Shown piece after piece: positions 1 through 10,624 of a stretch of 46,908 nt of DNA. The notes beneath the pieces are model-generated. The model worked only from the letters and a program-made list of their open reading frames with translations. It did no database searches and was not told the DNA's origin. Numbering within the stretch: the first letter of the stretch is position 1; each line of letters begins with the position of its first letter. This stretch comes from an uncultured Granulicella sp. (GTDB lineage: Bacteria > Acidobacteriota > Terriglobia > Terriglobales > Acidobacteriaceae), in contig CALMVK010000013.1 in NCBI GenBank assembly GCA_937873145.1, positions 1 to 46,908 on the forward strand, read 5' to 3'. The translations under genes and the position numbers were made by a program.

Positions 1-664
1 CCATCAAGCTCATCACCAGGTAGAAGGCCCAGCCGAGATTGCCGGTCATCGCCAGAATGACGATGATGACGACAAAGACAATGCCGATCACCAGTTGCCC
101 CGGCCCGGAACGTTGCGCGCCCGCCTGCGTCTGCCGGTACTGGTGCACGATCGGTGTCAAGGACACGTGGGCGTCCGCGGCAATTACGCTGGACAGGTCT
201 TCGGTCGTCGTTAGCAGCGCGCGATCGTAGTCGCCCTGCGCGGCAAAAGGTGTCGCCTGGTCCAGGATACGGCCCACCTTGGCGTCGGGAAGAATCCCCT
301 CCAACCCGTAGCCCGTCTCCACCCGCAGACGATGCGGATTCAACACCAGCACGATCAATGCGCTGCGATCCACGCCTTTCTTGCCAATCTTCCACTTCTC
401 TTCAAGCTCCGAGGTGAAGTCCTCGACACTCTCGCCATCGTCGAGCGACTTGACGGTGACCACCTCCAGGTCCGCGTTTGCCTGGGTGTGCACCTCTCGA
501 CACAGATCCTCGATCTGCTCTTGCCCGGTGGGCGTCAGCACCTGCGCAAAGTCTTCGACATAGCGCGTCGGCGCAGGAAGATCCGCCACCTTCTGCGCGT
601 GCATAACGAGCACGGAACAGAACAACAAAAGAGCGGTCAGCGAGCGTCGAAGCCAGCAGGTCAT
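1..664 (-). CDS. TPM-domain (YgcG-like) exported membrane protein, 3' end cut by window
   Basis: Reading from an ATG at 664 down to base 1 there is no stop, so the C-terminus lies outside the window; 221 residues are visible. Residues 1-24 form a signal peptide (arginines, then a Leu/Phe-rich core, ending near MHAQ). A TPM domain follows at about 30-150, with the family signatures VEDFAQVLTPTGQEQIE and VETGYGLEGILPD. A hydrophobic segment at about 193-215 should be a membrane anchor. TPM proteins sit in the cell envelope; some have been linked to phosphatase activity or to photosystem and respiratory assembly, but the role here is unknown. The missing end may be the Gly/Ser-rich tail common in YgcG proteins. 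Family assignment is firm, function is not. Confidence 0.8.
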   Translation of the reverse strand, partial: MTCWLRRSLTALLLFCSVLVMHAQKVADLPAPTRYVEDFAQVLTPTGQEQIEDLCREVHTQANADLEVVTVKSLDDGESVEDFTSELEEKWKIGKKGVDRSALIVLVLNPHRLRVETGYGLEGILPDAKVGRILDQATPFAAQGDYDRALLTTTEDLSSVIAADAHVSLTPIVHQYRQTQAGAQRSGPGQLVIGIVFVVIIVILAMTGNLGWAFYLVMSLM

Positions 665-808
665 CGCTTCCAAGTCTACGCCGTGTCTCCGCGGGAGTAG
701 CTATCGGGACGTCGATGGGACACCCTTCCCGTGCGCCTGTCGAACAATTCACCTGCCGCCGCGCTGTATTCTGTCTCTGCAATCCTGATAGGCGACTTGA
801 TCCCCGAC

Positions 809-3037
<2,229 letters not shown>

Positions 3038-3046
3038 GATGCAAAC

Positions 3047-3799
3047 ATGGCCTCTACCGAGCGCCGGATCCGGAGGCCGCGCGCCGGGACGCCGAAGATT
3101 CCTCCCGTCCACCCATTCGACCGGCAGTATGGCACCGATACAGGTGGACTGATCCGGCGCAGCAGCCTCGTCACCGGGCATCCAAACGATGCGCACATCA
3201 CGGCTTACTATGCGATTGCGCCCTCGATCCTCGACGGGATCGTCGACCTGTGGCAGCAGACCTCGCCTCCCTACCCCATCGACGCATATACCTTTCTCGA
3301 TGTAGGCGCGGGCAAAGGCCGTGCGCTGCTCACTGCCTCGCTGCACCCGTTTCGGGAGGTGGTTGGCATTGAGATCAATCCGATGCTCGCCGCCATTGCG
3401 CGGGAAAACCTGCGCCGCTTTGCAGATCACCCCGACGCCCATCCCTTGGCCTCTGCCACGCTGATCGAGGGCGATGCGCTGGAAGCGCCTTTGCCTTCAA
3501 CGCCGACAGTGGGATTCCTCTTCCATCCATTTGAGGCACCGGTCCTGCGCCGCTTTCTGGCACGCATCGAACGCCACTTCGAGCAGCGGCCCGGCAGCTT
3601 CGATCTGCTCTACGTCAATGCTGAACACGCAGCCGTGCTCGATCGCAATCCGGCGTTTGTCCGTTTATTCAACGGCATGATTCCGATGAGCGCCAAGGAT
3701 CACCTTGCGGATATGGCCGAGATCGCCGAGCAGAAGGAGTACGGCTCGACCGGCGATGAGTTTTGTACCATCTTCCGCTTTGAAGGACTTGGAACTTGA
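3047..3799 (+). CDS. Class I SAM-dependent methyltransferase
   Basis: A 250-residue protein. The Rossmann-fold motif I is clear at about 84-96 (FLDVGAGKGRALL), followed by an acidic loop after strand 2 (VVGIEINPM) and an acidic motif at about 143-148 (IEGDAL). These bind S-adenosylmethionine. No motif identifies the substrate, so the reaction is unknown. The N-terminal 40 residues are basic and proline-rich with HPFDRQYGTDTGGLI, a phrase seen in a group of uncharacterised bacterial methyltransferases. The ATG lies 9 bases after the opdB stop and no strong Shine-Dalgarno sequence precedes it, which fits translational coupling. Confidence 0.75.
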   Translation: MASTERRIRRPRAGTPKIPPVHPFDRQYGTDTGGLIRRSSLVTGHPNDAHITAYYAIAPSILDGIVDLWQQTSPPYPIDAYTFLDVGAGKGRALLTASLHPFREVVGIEINPMLAAIARENLRRFADHPDAHPLASATLIEGDALEAPLPSTPTVGFLFHPFEAPVLRRFLARIERHFEQRPGSFDLLYVNAEHAAVLDRNPAFVRLFNGMIPMSAKDHLADMAEIAEQKEYGSTGDEFCTIFRFEGLGT

Positions 3800-3821
3800 A
3801 TTGGGCGGGCGAATACGGGAT

Positions 3822-4214
3822 CTAATGCACAGGCACATCACGAAGGGAGGCGGGCCAGCCGCGGCTCTCCAGTCCACGTTCGGTCAGCAACTCGTAAAGG
3901 GTTGCGACCAAGGCTCCCGGGCCATGTTCCACGTCTACTGTGGCATCTGCGCTGGCGTGTGGTCCAGCGTCATAGCCGTTGAGCTTGACGACCAGCATCG
4001 CCGAAGATTCGGTTCGCACGCGCTCGACCCATTGCTGCCGCTCCGGTTCTGGCAGCGTCTCGCAGACAACGACCAGATCCGTGTCAATCAGAGGCAACTC
4101 GATTGCGTCCACAGAAAGCGTCGCGACTTGCCAAAAGCTGCGAAGGACGGCTGCGCGGGCATCCAGGTGCGCCTCGTCGTTTCCAATCAGCAAAATACGC
4201 GCGGCTGTATCCAT
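3822..4214 (-). CDS. Receiver-like (CheY-fold) single-domain protein, unknown role
   Basis: A 130-residue protein that reads like a response-regulator receiver fold: ARILLIGNDEAHLDARAAVL at the N-terminus (beta1 with an acidic pair), then DTDLVVVCETLP where strand 3 and the phosphorylated Asp would normally fall, and AMLVVKLNGYD near strand 5. The usual phospho-acceptor is not obvious, so it may be a degenerate receiver. It lies 121 bases downstream of tsaE on the same strand and could be the last gene of that operon. No Shine-Dalgarno sequence is apparent before the ATG. The reading frame is likely coding; the fold assignment is inference from pattern only. Confidence 0.5.
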   Translation of the reverse strand: MDTAARILLIGNDEAHLDARAAVLRSFWQVATLSVDAIELPLIDTDLVVVCETLPEPERQQWVERVRTESSAMLVVKLNGYDAGPHASADATVDVEHGPGALVATLYELLTERGLESRGWPASLRDVPVH

Positions 4215-4335
4215 ATCTACAAAGCTAGATCATTTTCCCGTTGAACGCATCCCCCGCAGATGCGTTTGCGAGAAAAAGTTGCCCTCACGCAAAAGTCTTA
4301 AACGTCTCCACTCCGGGGCGCACAAGGTTTCGTAT

Positions 4336-4782
4336 CTAGCGCCAGCGCACCTCCAGGCTGCGTTCTTCCGCTTGCAAAGCGGTCATCCAGATTTCAGCGT
4401 CGGCGCGTTCGAGCACGCTTGGAAACTTGTCTCCCCACTCCACCAGCAGCAGGGTCGCAGGCTCGGCCGCCAGCTCTTCAAATCCCAGCGTGGCCAGCTC
4501 GCGCTCAGTCTCCAGCCGGTAGAGGTCGAGGTGGTACATCTTCACGCGCGGGCTGGCGTATTCGTGCACAAGCGTAAAGGTTGGGCTGGTCACCTCCTCT
4601 TCGGCTCCGGCCCCAAGCGCCGCCACCCAGCCTTTGACGAGCGTCGTTTTGCCCGCGCCGAGTTCTCCGCGCAGCACCACAACGCGTGGGGCGGCAAGCA
4701 TCTCGGCGATCGTCTCGGCGATGGCCAGCGTGCCGGCAACCGATCGCGTTTTGAACCGCTTTTCCCGGGTATAAGGCCTCAT
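4336..4782 (-). CDS. tsaE: tRNA threonylcarbamoyladenosine biosynthesis ATPase TsaE
   Basis: A 148-residue P-loop ATPase that works with TsaB and TsaD to make the t6A37 modification of ANN-decoding tRNAs. The Walker A motif GELGAGKTT is at 39-47, the family segment SPTFTLVHEY follows, and LLLVEWGDKF stands where most homologues have a VEWPER-type motif. The ATG at 4782 is preferred to an upstream one at 4812: it forms a 4-base ATGA overlap with the stop of the upstream NAD(P)HX gene and has AGGAG about 11 bases before it. The upstream ATG would add ten residues and overlap the previous gene by 34 bases. TsaE is commonly found next to the NAD(P)HX repair gene in bacteria. Confidence 0.9.
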   Translation of the reverse strand: MRPYTREKRFKTRSVAGTLAIAETIAEMLAAPRVVVLRGELGAGKTTLVKGWVAALGAGAEEEVTSPTFTLVHEYASPRVKMYHLDLYRLETERELATLGFEELAAEPATLLLVEWGDKFPSVLERADAEIWMTALQAEERSLEVRWR

Positions 4783-6386
4783 GCGCCGCTTGTCTCCTTG
4801 AGGATGCCGCAAAGCCAGGTCAGGCCGTCCTGGTCATGGTTCCGGTAGCGAAAGGCTGCGCTCAGGTGGTCGATCACGTCGGTCGCCAGCACGGCTTTCT
4901 CGTCCACGGTTTGCGCGACGAGGTCGGCAGCCAATCCATGGAGGTACACGGCGGCCTCGACGGCCTCGGCCACCTGGTCGGGAAACTGCGCGAGCATGGC
5001 CGCGACGATGCCGGTGAGGATGTCTCCGCTGCCGCCTTTGGCCAGCGCCGGGTTTCCGTTGGTGTTAACCGAGATGCGTCCATCCGGGTGCGCGACGAGC
5101 GTACGCCAGCCCTTGAGCACGAGAGTCACCTGGTGAGCGGTCGCAAAGCTGCGTGCCAGCTCCACCCGGTCAGCCTCCACCTCCTTGACCGTCTTGCCGA
5201 GCAGCCGAGCCATCTCGCCCGGGTGCGGCGTCAGGACCATCGTCCGGCCGTGGCCGTCGAGCGTCTTGGCCCGCTCTGCGTCGAAAGCGTTCAGGCCGTC
5301 GGCGTCAATCACAATGGGCAACGTTGTCTGCGCAACCAGGCCGCGGGCAAACGCAGAGGCCTCGCCGCGCGTCGAGAGCCCGGGGCCGATCGCCAGGACC
5401 TTGATGCCGCTCAGCAGATCTTCGAGACGTTCCAGGTTGGCGGCCGTAGCACTGCCCTCCGGGCCTTCGTCCAGGCCACGGACCATCAGCTCCGGCGCAA
5501 TGCCGCCGACAGGCACCACGATGCTGCGCGGGACGGCAGCCGTGACCAGGCCAGCGCCAGCCCGCATGCAGGCCAGCGAAGCCATGCTCGGTGCGCCGAA
5601 GGTGCCGTAGCTCCCACCCACAACCAGTACATGGCCGAACTTTCCCTTGTTGGAGTTGATCGGGCGCGGCTTCTCTGTGATGGATTTGGACGTTCCGGTC
5701 CAGGCAAGCCGGTTCGCGCTCTCAATCGTGCTCTCCGGCGAGCCGATTTCTGCTACCACCACCGGGCCAAAGATGTCCGCAGTCAGATGGCCGAAGACGT
5801 GCGCCAGCTTGGGCGCGGTAAACGTGACGACGGCGTCGGCGCGAAACGCCCCATCTACCGTTTCAGCCTGCGAATCGGCATCCCAACCGCTGGGAAGATC
5901 GACGGCCACGACCGGAACCTGCACTCTCAGAAGCGCGTCGCGGAGAGCGCTTGCGACTCCTCGCAGCGGAGGTTTAAAGCCGGTGCCGACGACCGCGTCC
6001 ACCAGCAGGTCCGCCTCGCCGAGCAGCTCGGTTAGCTCGTCCACGTCAACCGGCTCGGCCAGCTCTGCTAGCACCTCGTCCGAGGTCGCCTGCTTGAGTT
6101 GGCGGAGCGCCTGGGCAGCTTCGCCCTGGACCTCCTCTTCACGGCCGGCGAGTAGCACACGCACGCCGACCCCTTCGCCGGCCAGCAGCCGCGCGACCAC
6201 GAAGCCATCGCCCCCGTTGTTGCCCTTGCCGCAGAGCACCATCACGTGCGCCGCCTCGGGATAGTGGCGCAAAAGAAACGAGGCGACCGCCTGCCCGGCG
6301 TTCTCCATCAAGGTGCCGAGCGAGATGCCTGTCTCGGCCGTGCGCCGGTCCGTCGCGCCCATCTCAGACGCTGTCAAAATCTTCAT
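4779..6386 (-). CDS. nnr: Bifunctional NAD(P)H-hydrate epimerase / ADP-dependent dehydratase
   Basis: A 535-residue fusion that repairs hydrated NADH and NADPH. The N-terminal YjeF_N epimerase domain (about 1-215) shows GKGNNGGDGFVVARLL and DLPSGWDAD. The C-terminal ribokinase-like dehydratase domain (about 235-520) shows LVVGGSYG, LTPHPGEMARLLG and the nucleotide-site motif NPALAKGGSGDILTG. The ATG at 6386 is chosen because GGAGG lies 4 bases upstream; an in-frame ATG at 6413 would add nine residues with no better site. It is the first gene of the nnr-tsaE pair and the two overlap by four bases. Confidence 0.9.
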   Translation of the reverse strand: MKILTASEMGATDRRTAETGISLGTLMENAGQAVASFLLRHYPEAAHVMVLCGKGNNGGDGFVVARLLAGEGVGVRVLLAGREEEVQGEAAQALRQLKQATSDEVLAELAEPVDVDELTELLGEADLLVDAVVGTGFKPPLRGVASALRDALLRVQVPVVAVDLPSGWDADSQAETVDGAFRADAVVTFTAPKLAHVFGHLTADIFGPVVVAEIGSPESTIESANRLAWTGTSKSITEKPRPINSNKGKFGHVLVVGGSYGTFGAPSMASLACMRAGAGLVTAAVPRSIVVPVGGIAPELMVRGLDEGPEGSATAANLERLEDLLSGIKVLAIGPGLSTRGEASAFARGLVAQTTLPIVIDADGLNAFDAERAKTLDGHGRTMVLTPHPGEMARLLGKTVKEVEADRVELARSFATAHQVTLVLKGWRTLVAHPDGRISVNTNGNPALAKGGSGDILTGIVAAMLAQFPDQVAEAVEAAVYLHGLAADLVAQTVDEKAVLATDVIDHLSAAFRYRNHDQDGLTWLCGILKETSGA

Positions 6387-6467
6387 GCCCCCTCCAGTGA
6401 CCGAGAAACTCACCAGCTCAGATGCACAACCGGTGGGTTTTCGCTTCGGTCAAAAAGGGAGTTTTTG

Positions 6468-9029
6468 CTATGGCTTCGCGCCGAAGGCCACGTCCAGCAG
6501 TGCACGTTCTTCAAGCTCATGGGCCTTGGCGGAGCCGGTTGCGGGGCTCGCGCTGGCCCGCCGCTTGACCGAGACCACCACGCGATCCCGGGCCATGCGG
6601 CGCAGGTGCGGCATGACGAAGAAAAGTGCGCCCATATTGGCCGGCTCCTCCTGCACCCAGACAACCTCGGCCTTGGGATGCAGGTCAAGCGCGGCCTGCA
6701 TCTCCACTTCCGGCCAGGGATAAAGCTGGTCGAGAAAGACGATGCCGACAGATCGGTCCTGGCGCTTCTCGCGTTCCACACGCAGGTTATGCCCAATCTT
6801 GCCCGAGCAGACCAGCAACCGGCGTGGGTTTTGGACCGAGGTGTCCGGGATAACGTTCAGGAACCGGTCCGCGGCCAGGTCGGCCAGCGTGGACGAAGCG
6901 TCCGCATGGCGCAGCATGCTTTTCGGACTCATCACCACGAGCGGCTTGCGCCAGTTGCGGAGAGCCTGCCGGCGCAGCAGATGGAAGTATTGCGCAGCGG
7001 TCGAAGGCTGCGCAATGACCATGTTGTCCTGCGCGGCAAGCTGCAGAAACCGCTCCAGGCGCGCGCTCGAGTGCTCCGGACCTTGACCCTCGTAGCCATG
7101 TGGCAGCAGCATCACCAGCCCGCTGAGCAGATGCCACTTGGCCTCGCCAGCCGAGATGAACTGGTCGATGATGATCTGCGCGCCATTGGCGAAGTCGCCG
7201 AACTGCGCCTCCCAAAGGACCAGCGTCTCGGGATAGTCGCGCGAGTAGCCGTACTCAAAGCCCAGCACGGCGGCTTCACTCAGTAAGGTGTTGTAGATCT
7301 CGAAGCGGGCCTGATCCGCAGACATATGTTCGAGCGGCGTGTACTTGGCTTCGGTCTCGACGTCGGTCAACACCGCGTGACGCTGGTTGAAGGTGCCGCG
7401 CTGCGAGTCCTGACCGGTAAGGCGGACCGGGGTCCCTGTCGTGACGAGCGAGGCGAAGGCGAGCAGCTCGGCGGTGCCGTAGTCGATGGCTCGCTTGCCT
7501 TCTGCCATCTCCACCCGCTGCTCGTAGAGCTTCTTGACCTTGGGGTGAACGGCAAAGCGCTCCGGATACGCGCAGAGAGCGTCGGCCAGCTGCTTGACCT
7601 TGGCCGCATCGACGCCGGTCTTCAAAGCCGCATCGTCCGCGCTCAAGGCTCCGCCGCAATACTTCGACCAGTAGTCGGGAAGCGCAATTAGCTGCGATGT
7701 TTTTTCTGCATGCGTGGCTTCCTTCTGGTCGGCCAGGAACATCTCCTGCACCTCGGCTACCTCGGCGGCCGGGTCGACCTCAATGCGCTTTGCGTAGGAT
7801 TTGTACAGCTCAGGCAGGTCTTTAATGAGCGCGTAGCGCCGGGGCGAGGTCACGGTCGGATCGTCGACCTCGCTGTGTCCATGCCGCCGGTAGCCGATCA
7901 GGTCGACGACTACGTCCGAGCCGAATTTGTGGCGGTACTCCGCCGCAATGGCCGCCACGCGAACGACCGCATCCGGATCCTCCGCGTTGACGTGGAAGAT
8001 GGGAATGGGCAGACGCTTGGCGATGTCGGTCTGGAAGCGCGACGAGTTCTCTTCTTCGGGCGTCGCCGTAAAGCCCAGCAGATTGTTCACGATGACGTGG
8101 ATGGTGCCGCCCACGTTATAGCCCTTGAGGGTCGTCATGTTCAGCAGCTCTGCCAAAATACCCTGCCCGGCAAAGGCAGCGTCGCCGTGAACGATGACCG
8201 GCAGCACCTGCAGTTGACCGGAGAGGCCAAAGTCGTCTGCATGCAGTTGATCGTCGACCCGGGTCTGCTTGGCTCGCGCCCGGCCGAGCGCCACCGGATC
8301 GACCGCCTCCAGGTGGCTCGGATTCGAGACCAGATGCAAAGCAACCGTTTTGCCGGTGGGCGAGACGTAGTCCCCGGTCGCGCCCTGGTGGTACTTCACA
8401 TCGCCCCCGCCCATGGTGCTGCGCGGGTCGACATCCTCGAACTTGGTAAAGATCTCTGACGCATCGCGGCCGATGGTATTGACCATCACGTTGAGCCGCC
8501 CACGATGACTCATGGCGATGACGGCCTTGGTCACGCCGATTCCGGCACTGACCTCAAGGGTACGGTCCAGATACGGAATCAGCACCGTAAGTCCTTCCAA
8601 GGAAAAGCGTTTCGTGCCGAGATAGCGCGACTGAATGACCTGCTCGAAGAGGTCTGCCTTGATCAGGCCGGTAAGGGTTTTCCTGCGATCGATCTCCGGA
8701 GCCTTGCGCTCCATCTGCGCCTGCAGCCACTCGCGCTTTTCGGCGTTGGCCATGTGCATGAATTCGAGACCGATGGTGCCGCAATAGAACCCGCGCGCCT
8801 CTGCAGCGGCGTCTTCCTCGCCCTCCGGCACGGGGACCGGAAACGGTTCAGGAGGAAGATACTGACCGAGTGGATCGAGTGTGGTCTGCAGGTAGCCCCA
8901 GCGCCGGAAGACGTCAAAGACCGTTTCGCGCTTCTCTCCCGGGATGCTCATCCCTGCGCCGTTGCCGACGGTCTCGGATCCCGCCTGATCCTGCACCTCT
9001 GCTGTGAACTTCTTGGACTTAGCTGCCAT
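6468..9029 (-). CDS. sucA: 2-oxoglutarate dehydrogenase E1 component (thiamine diphosphate-dependent)
   Basis: An 853-residue protein that decarboxylates 2-oxoglutarate and passes the succinyl group to the E2 lipoyl domain in the citric acid cycle. Typical segments are visible in order: FEQVIQSRYLGTKRFSLEG, MSHRGRLNVMVN, the KYHQGATGD loop, SHLEAVDPVALG, the ThDP site GDAAFAGQGILAE, IGYRRHGHSEVDDP, the transketolase-like part around RLTGQDSQRGTFNQRH, and the C-terminal VWVQEEPANMGAL. At 853 residues it is shorter than the roughly 930-residue E. coli enzyme, mainly at the N-terminus, which begins with a poorly conserved Lys/Glu-rich tail. The E2 and E3 genes are not nearby. Confidence 0.92.
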   Translation of the reverse strand: MAAKSKKFTAEVQDQAGSETVGNGAGMSIPGEKRETVFDVFRRWGYLQTTLDPLGQYLPPEPFPVPVPEGEEDAAAEARGFYCGTIGLEFMHMANAEKREWLQAQMERKAPEIDRRKTLTGLIKADLFEQVIQSRYLGTKRFSLEGLTVLIPYLDRTLEVSAGIGVTKAVIAMSHRGRLNVMVNTIGRDASEIFTKFEDVDPRSTMGGGDVKYHQGATGDYVSPTGKTVALHLVSNPSHLEAVDPVALGRARAKQTRVDDQLHADDFGLSGQLQVLPVIVHGDAAFAGQGILAELLNMTTLKGYNVGGTIHVIVNNLLGFTATPEEENSSRFQTDIAKRLPIPIFHVNAEDPDAVVRVAAIAAEYRHKFGSDVVVDLIGYRRHGHSEVDDPTVTSPRRYALIKDLPELYKSYAKRIEVDPAAEVAEVQEMFLADQKEATHAEKTSQLIALPDYWSKYCGGALSADDAALKTGVDAAKVKQLADALCAYPERFAVHPKVKKLYEQRVEMAEGKRAIDYGTAELLAFASLVTTGTPVRLTGQDSQRGTFNQRHAVLTDVETEAKYTPLEHMSADQARFEIYNTLLSEAAVLGFEYGYSRDYPETLVLWEAQFGDFANGAQIIIDQFISAGEAKWHLLSGLVMLLPHGYEGQGPEHSSARLERFLQLAAQDNMVIAQPSTAAQYFHLLRRQALRNWRKPLVVMSPKSMLRHADASSTLADLAADRFLNVIPDTSVQNPRRLLVCSGKIGHNLRVEREKRQDRSVGIVFLDQLYPWPEVEMQAALDLHPKAEVVWVQEEPANMGALFFVMPHLRRMARDRVVVSVKRRASASPATGSAKAHELEERALLDVAFGAKP

Positions 9030-9246
9030 CTGTTCTCTGCCTCCACCCGTGCGTCCGCCAGGGAGCGCACTGAGCTATTGGATGTCAGGGCGCCCGGTTA
9101 GTCTGCGCACCAACTTTCGTATGCTAGTCCTAACCCTCTCTGAGCGGCATCCCACTTATCGGTAATCGCGCACTTGAGGCCATTGCGGGACCAGGAATGG
9201 AACGTCTTCGAGCCGATTGCGCCGAAGCTGCCGTCCAAGCAAGAAC

Positions 9247-10200
9247 ATGCGATTCCGGATGGCTCTCAACGCACATGCTCTTGCCGGCCTGCTCCTGCTG
9301 TTTCCTTTTAGAGCTACAGCGAGAGCGCAAGAGGCACAAACACCCCCTGCAGCGGCCCAGGCCGACTCCCGCCTGCCGGACATCCCCGCGCTGATGCTGC
9401 AGGTGGAGGCGAATCAACGGAAGTTCGAGGCGCTCGCCAAGGACTACACCTACCGCGAAACGGAGCAGTTGCAGGAGTTCGACAGCCACGAGGGCTTGAA
9501 GAAGACCAAGCGGCGCGAGGCGGATGTCTTTTGGGTGGACGGCGTCCCGATCGAGCGCACCATCTCGCTCGACGGCCGACCGCTGAGCGCCGACGAGCAA
9601 AAGAAGGAAGCGGAACGGGTGGACAAGGAGGCTGCGAAGGCGAGAGAACGACGCGCCAAGGCGGATGCGCAAGGGAAGGAGACCGACCCTCGCGGACACG
9701 ATCTGGTGACCGCGTCCCGCATTCTAGAGCTCGGCACCTTCTCCGATCCGCGTCGGCAGATCGTTCAGGGACGAAGTACGATCGTCGTCGACTACACCGG
9801 CAATCCCAAGGCCAAGACCCACAATGCGGCGGAGAGCCTCTTCCACGAACTGAGCGGCACGGTGTGGATCGACGAACAGGATAAGGTCGTGCAGCACGCG
9901 GAGGGGCACTTCGCCAACGACTTCAAGATTGCCGGCGGACTGGTTGCCAGCGTGAAGCGAGGCACCTCCTTTGAGGGAACCTTTGTCAAGATCAACAACG
10001 AAGTCTGGCTGCCGCAGACGTTCCATGCGCGTGGCCAGTTGCGCTATCTGCTCTTCTTTTCTTTGAACGGCGAGGGTCGTGTCCAGATGAGCGATTACCG
10101 CAAGTTCCGGGCGACCTCGACGCTGCTGCCGAACTATACCAAGGTCGATCCCGACGCACCGCAGCCGGAGAGCGATCCAGCCACTCCGCCGAAGCCTTAA
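9247..10200 (+). CDS. Exported protein of unknown function
   Basis: A 317-residue protein with a clear signal peptide (MRFRMALNAHALAGLLLLFP, cleavage probably after ATARA). The mature part is very polar: a charged alpha-helical stretch at about 110-150 rich in Lys, Glu and Arg, then a beta-rich half with paired aromatic and glycine positions, such as SGTVWIDEQDKVVQHAEGHF. The second half looks somewhat like lipoprotein-carrier or outer-membrane beta folds, but no family motif is certain. The C-terminus is proline-rich. Secretion beyond the inner membrane is supported by the signal peptide. It stands alone between divergent sucA and a tiny membrane protein gene. An in-frame ATG at 9217 would put charged residues before the signal and is less likely. 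Confidence 0.65.
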   Translation: MRFRMALNAHALAGLLLLFPFRATARAQEAQTPPAAAQADSRLPDIPALMLQVEANQRKFEALAKDYTYRETEQLQEFDSHEGLKKTKRREADVFWVDGVPIERTISLDGRPLSADEQKKEAERVDKEAAKARERRAKADAQGKETDPRGHDLVTASRILELGTFSDPRRQIVQGRSTIVVDYTGNPKAKTHNAAESLFHELSGTVWIDEQDKVVQHAEGHFANDFKIAGGLVASVKRGTSFEGTFVKINNEVWLPQTFHARGQLRYLLFFSLNGEGRVQMSDYRKFRATSTLLPNYTKVDPDAPQPESDPATPPKP

Positions 10201-10355
10201 TCTGTCCACACCAATCCCATCTCCAGCCTGGTCTTGGTTTGTACGGACATGGACAGCCGCTTGTGAGCGTATACAACTCGCTTACGATTCAGCCCGCGCG
10301 CAAGCACAACGGATGCGTCCGCAAAGGCCTCTGATTGAGAGAGAGGATTTGTCCC

Positions 10356-10490
10356 ATGGCAGTACTGATTTTGATTGTGATGGCTGGACTGCTGATTGGC
10401 GCAGTGATCTTTGGTGTGGTGCGCAACAATAGAAAAGGCAAACCGGGTGCGGGACGAGACGCCGATGGGACGGTTCGCAAAAGCAGTTGA
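10356..10490 (+). CDS. Small single-pass membrane protein (44 aa)
   Basis: A short reading frame encoding 44 residues. It has a strong ribosome-binding site (GAGAGAGG 9 to 10 bases before the ATG). Residues 2-22 are a continuous hydrophobic helix (AVLILIVMAGLLIGAVIFGV) followed by a basic tail (RNNRKGK). This is the usual layout of small membrane proteins with the tail in the cytoplasm. It matches no family that can be named. It lies between the exported protein and mutL, 134 bases before the mutL start. Confidence 0.5.
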   Translation: MAVLILIVMAGLLIGAVIFGVVRNNRKGKPGAGRDADGTVRKSS

Positions 10491-10624
10491 CGGTAGAAAC
10501 ACTGATTTTCAGTTTGGCGCATCCCACACGGCGTCATACGCCGGAAGTCTGCCTGCGCAACCGCTCTTAAGATCCCCGGTTAGTCACAAACGCTGCCGTT
10601 CGGGCATAAACGTACAATCGATAG

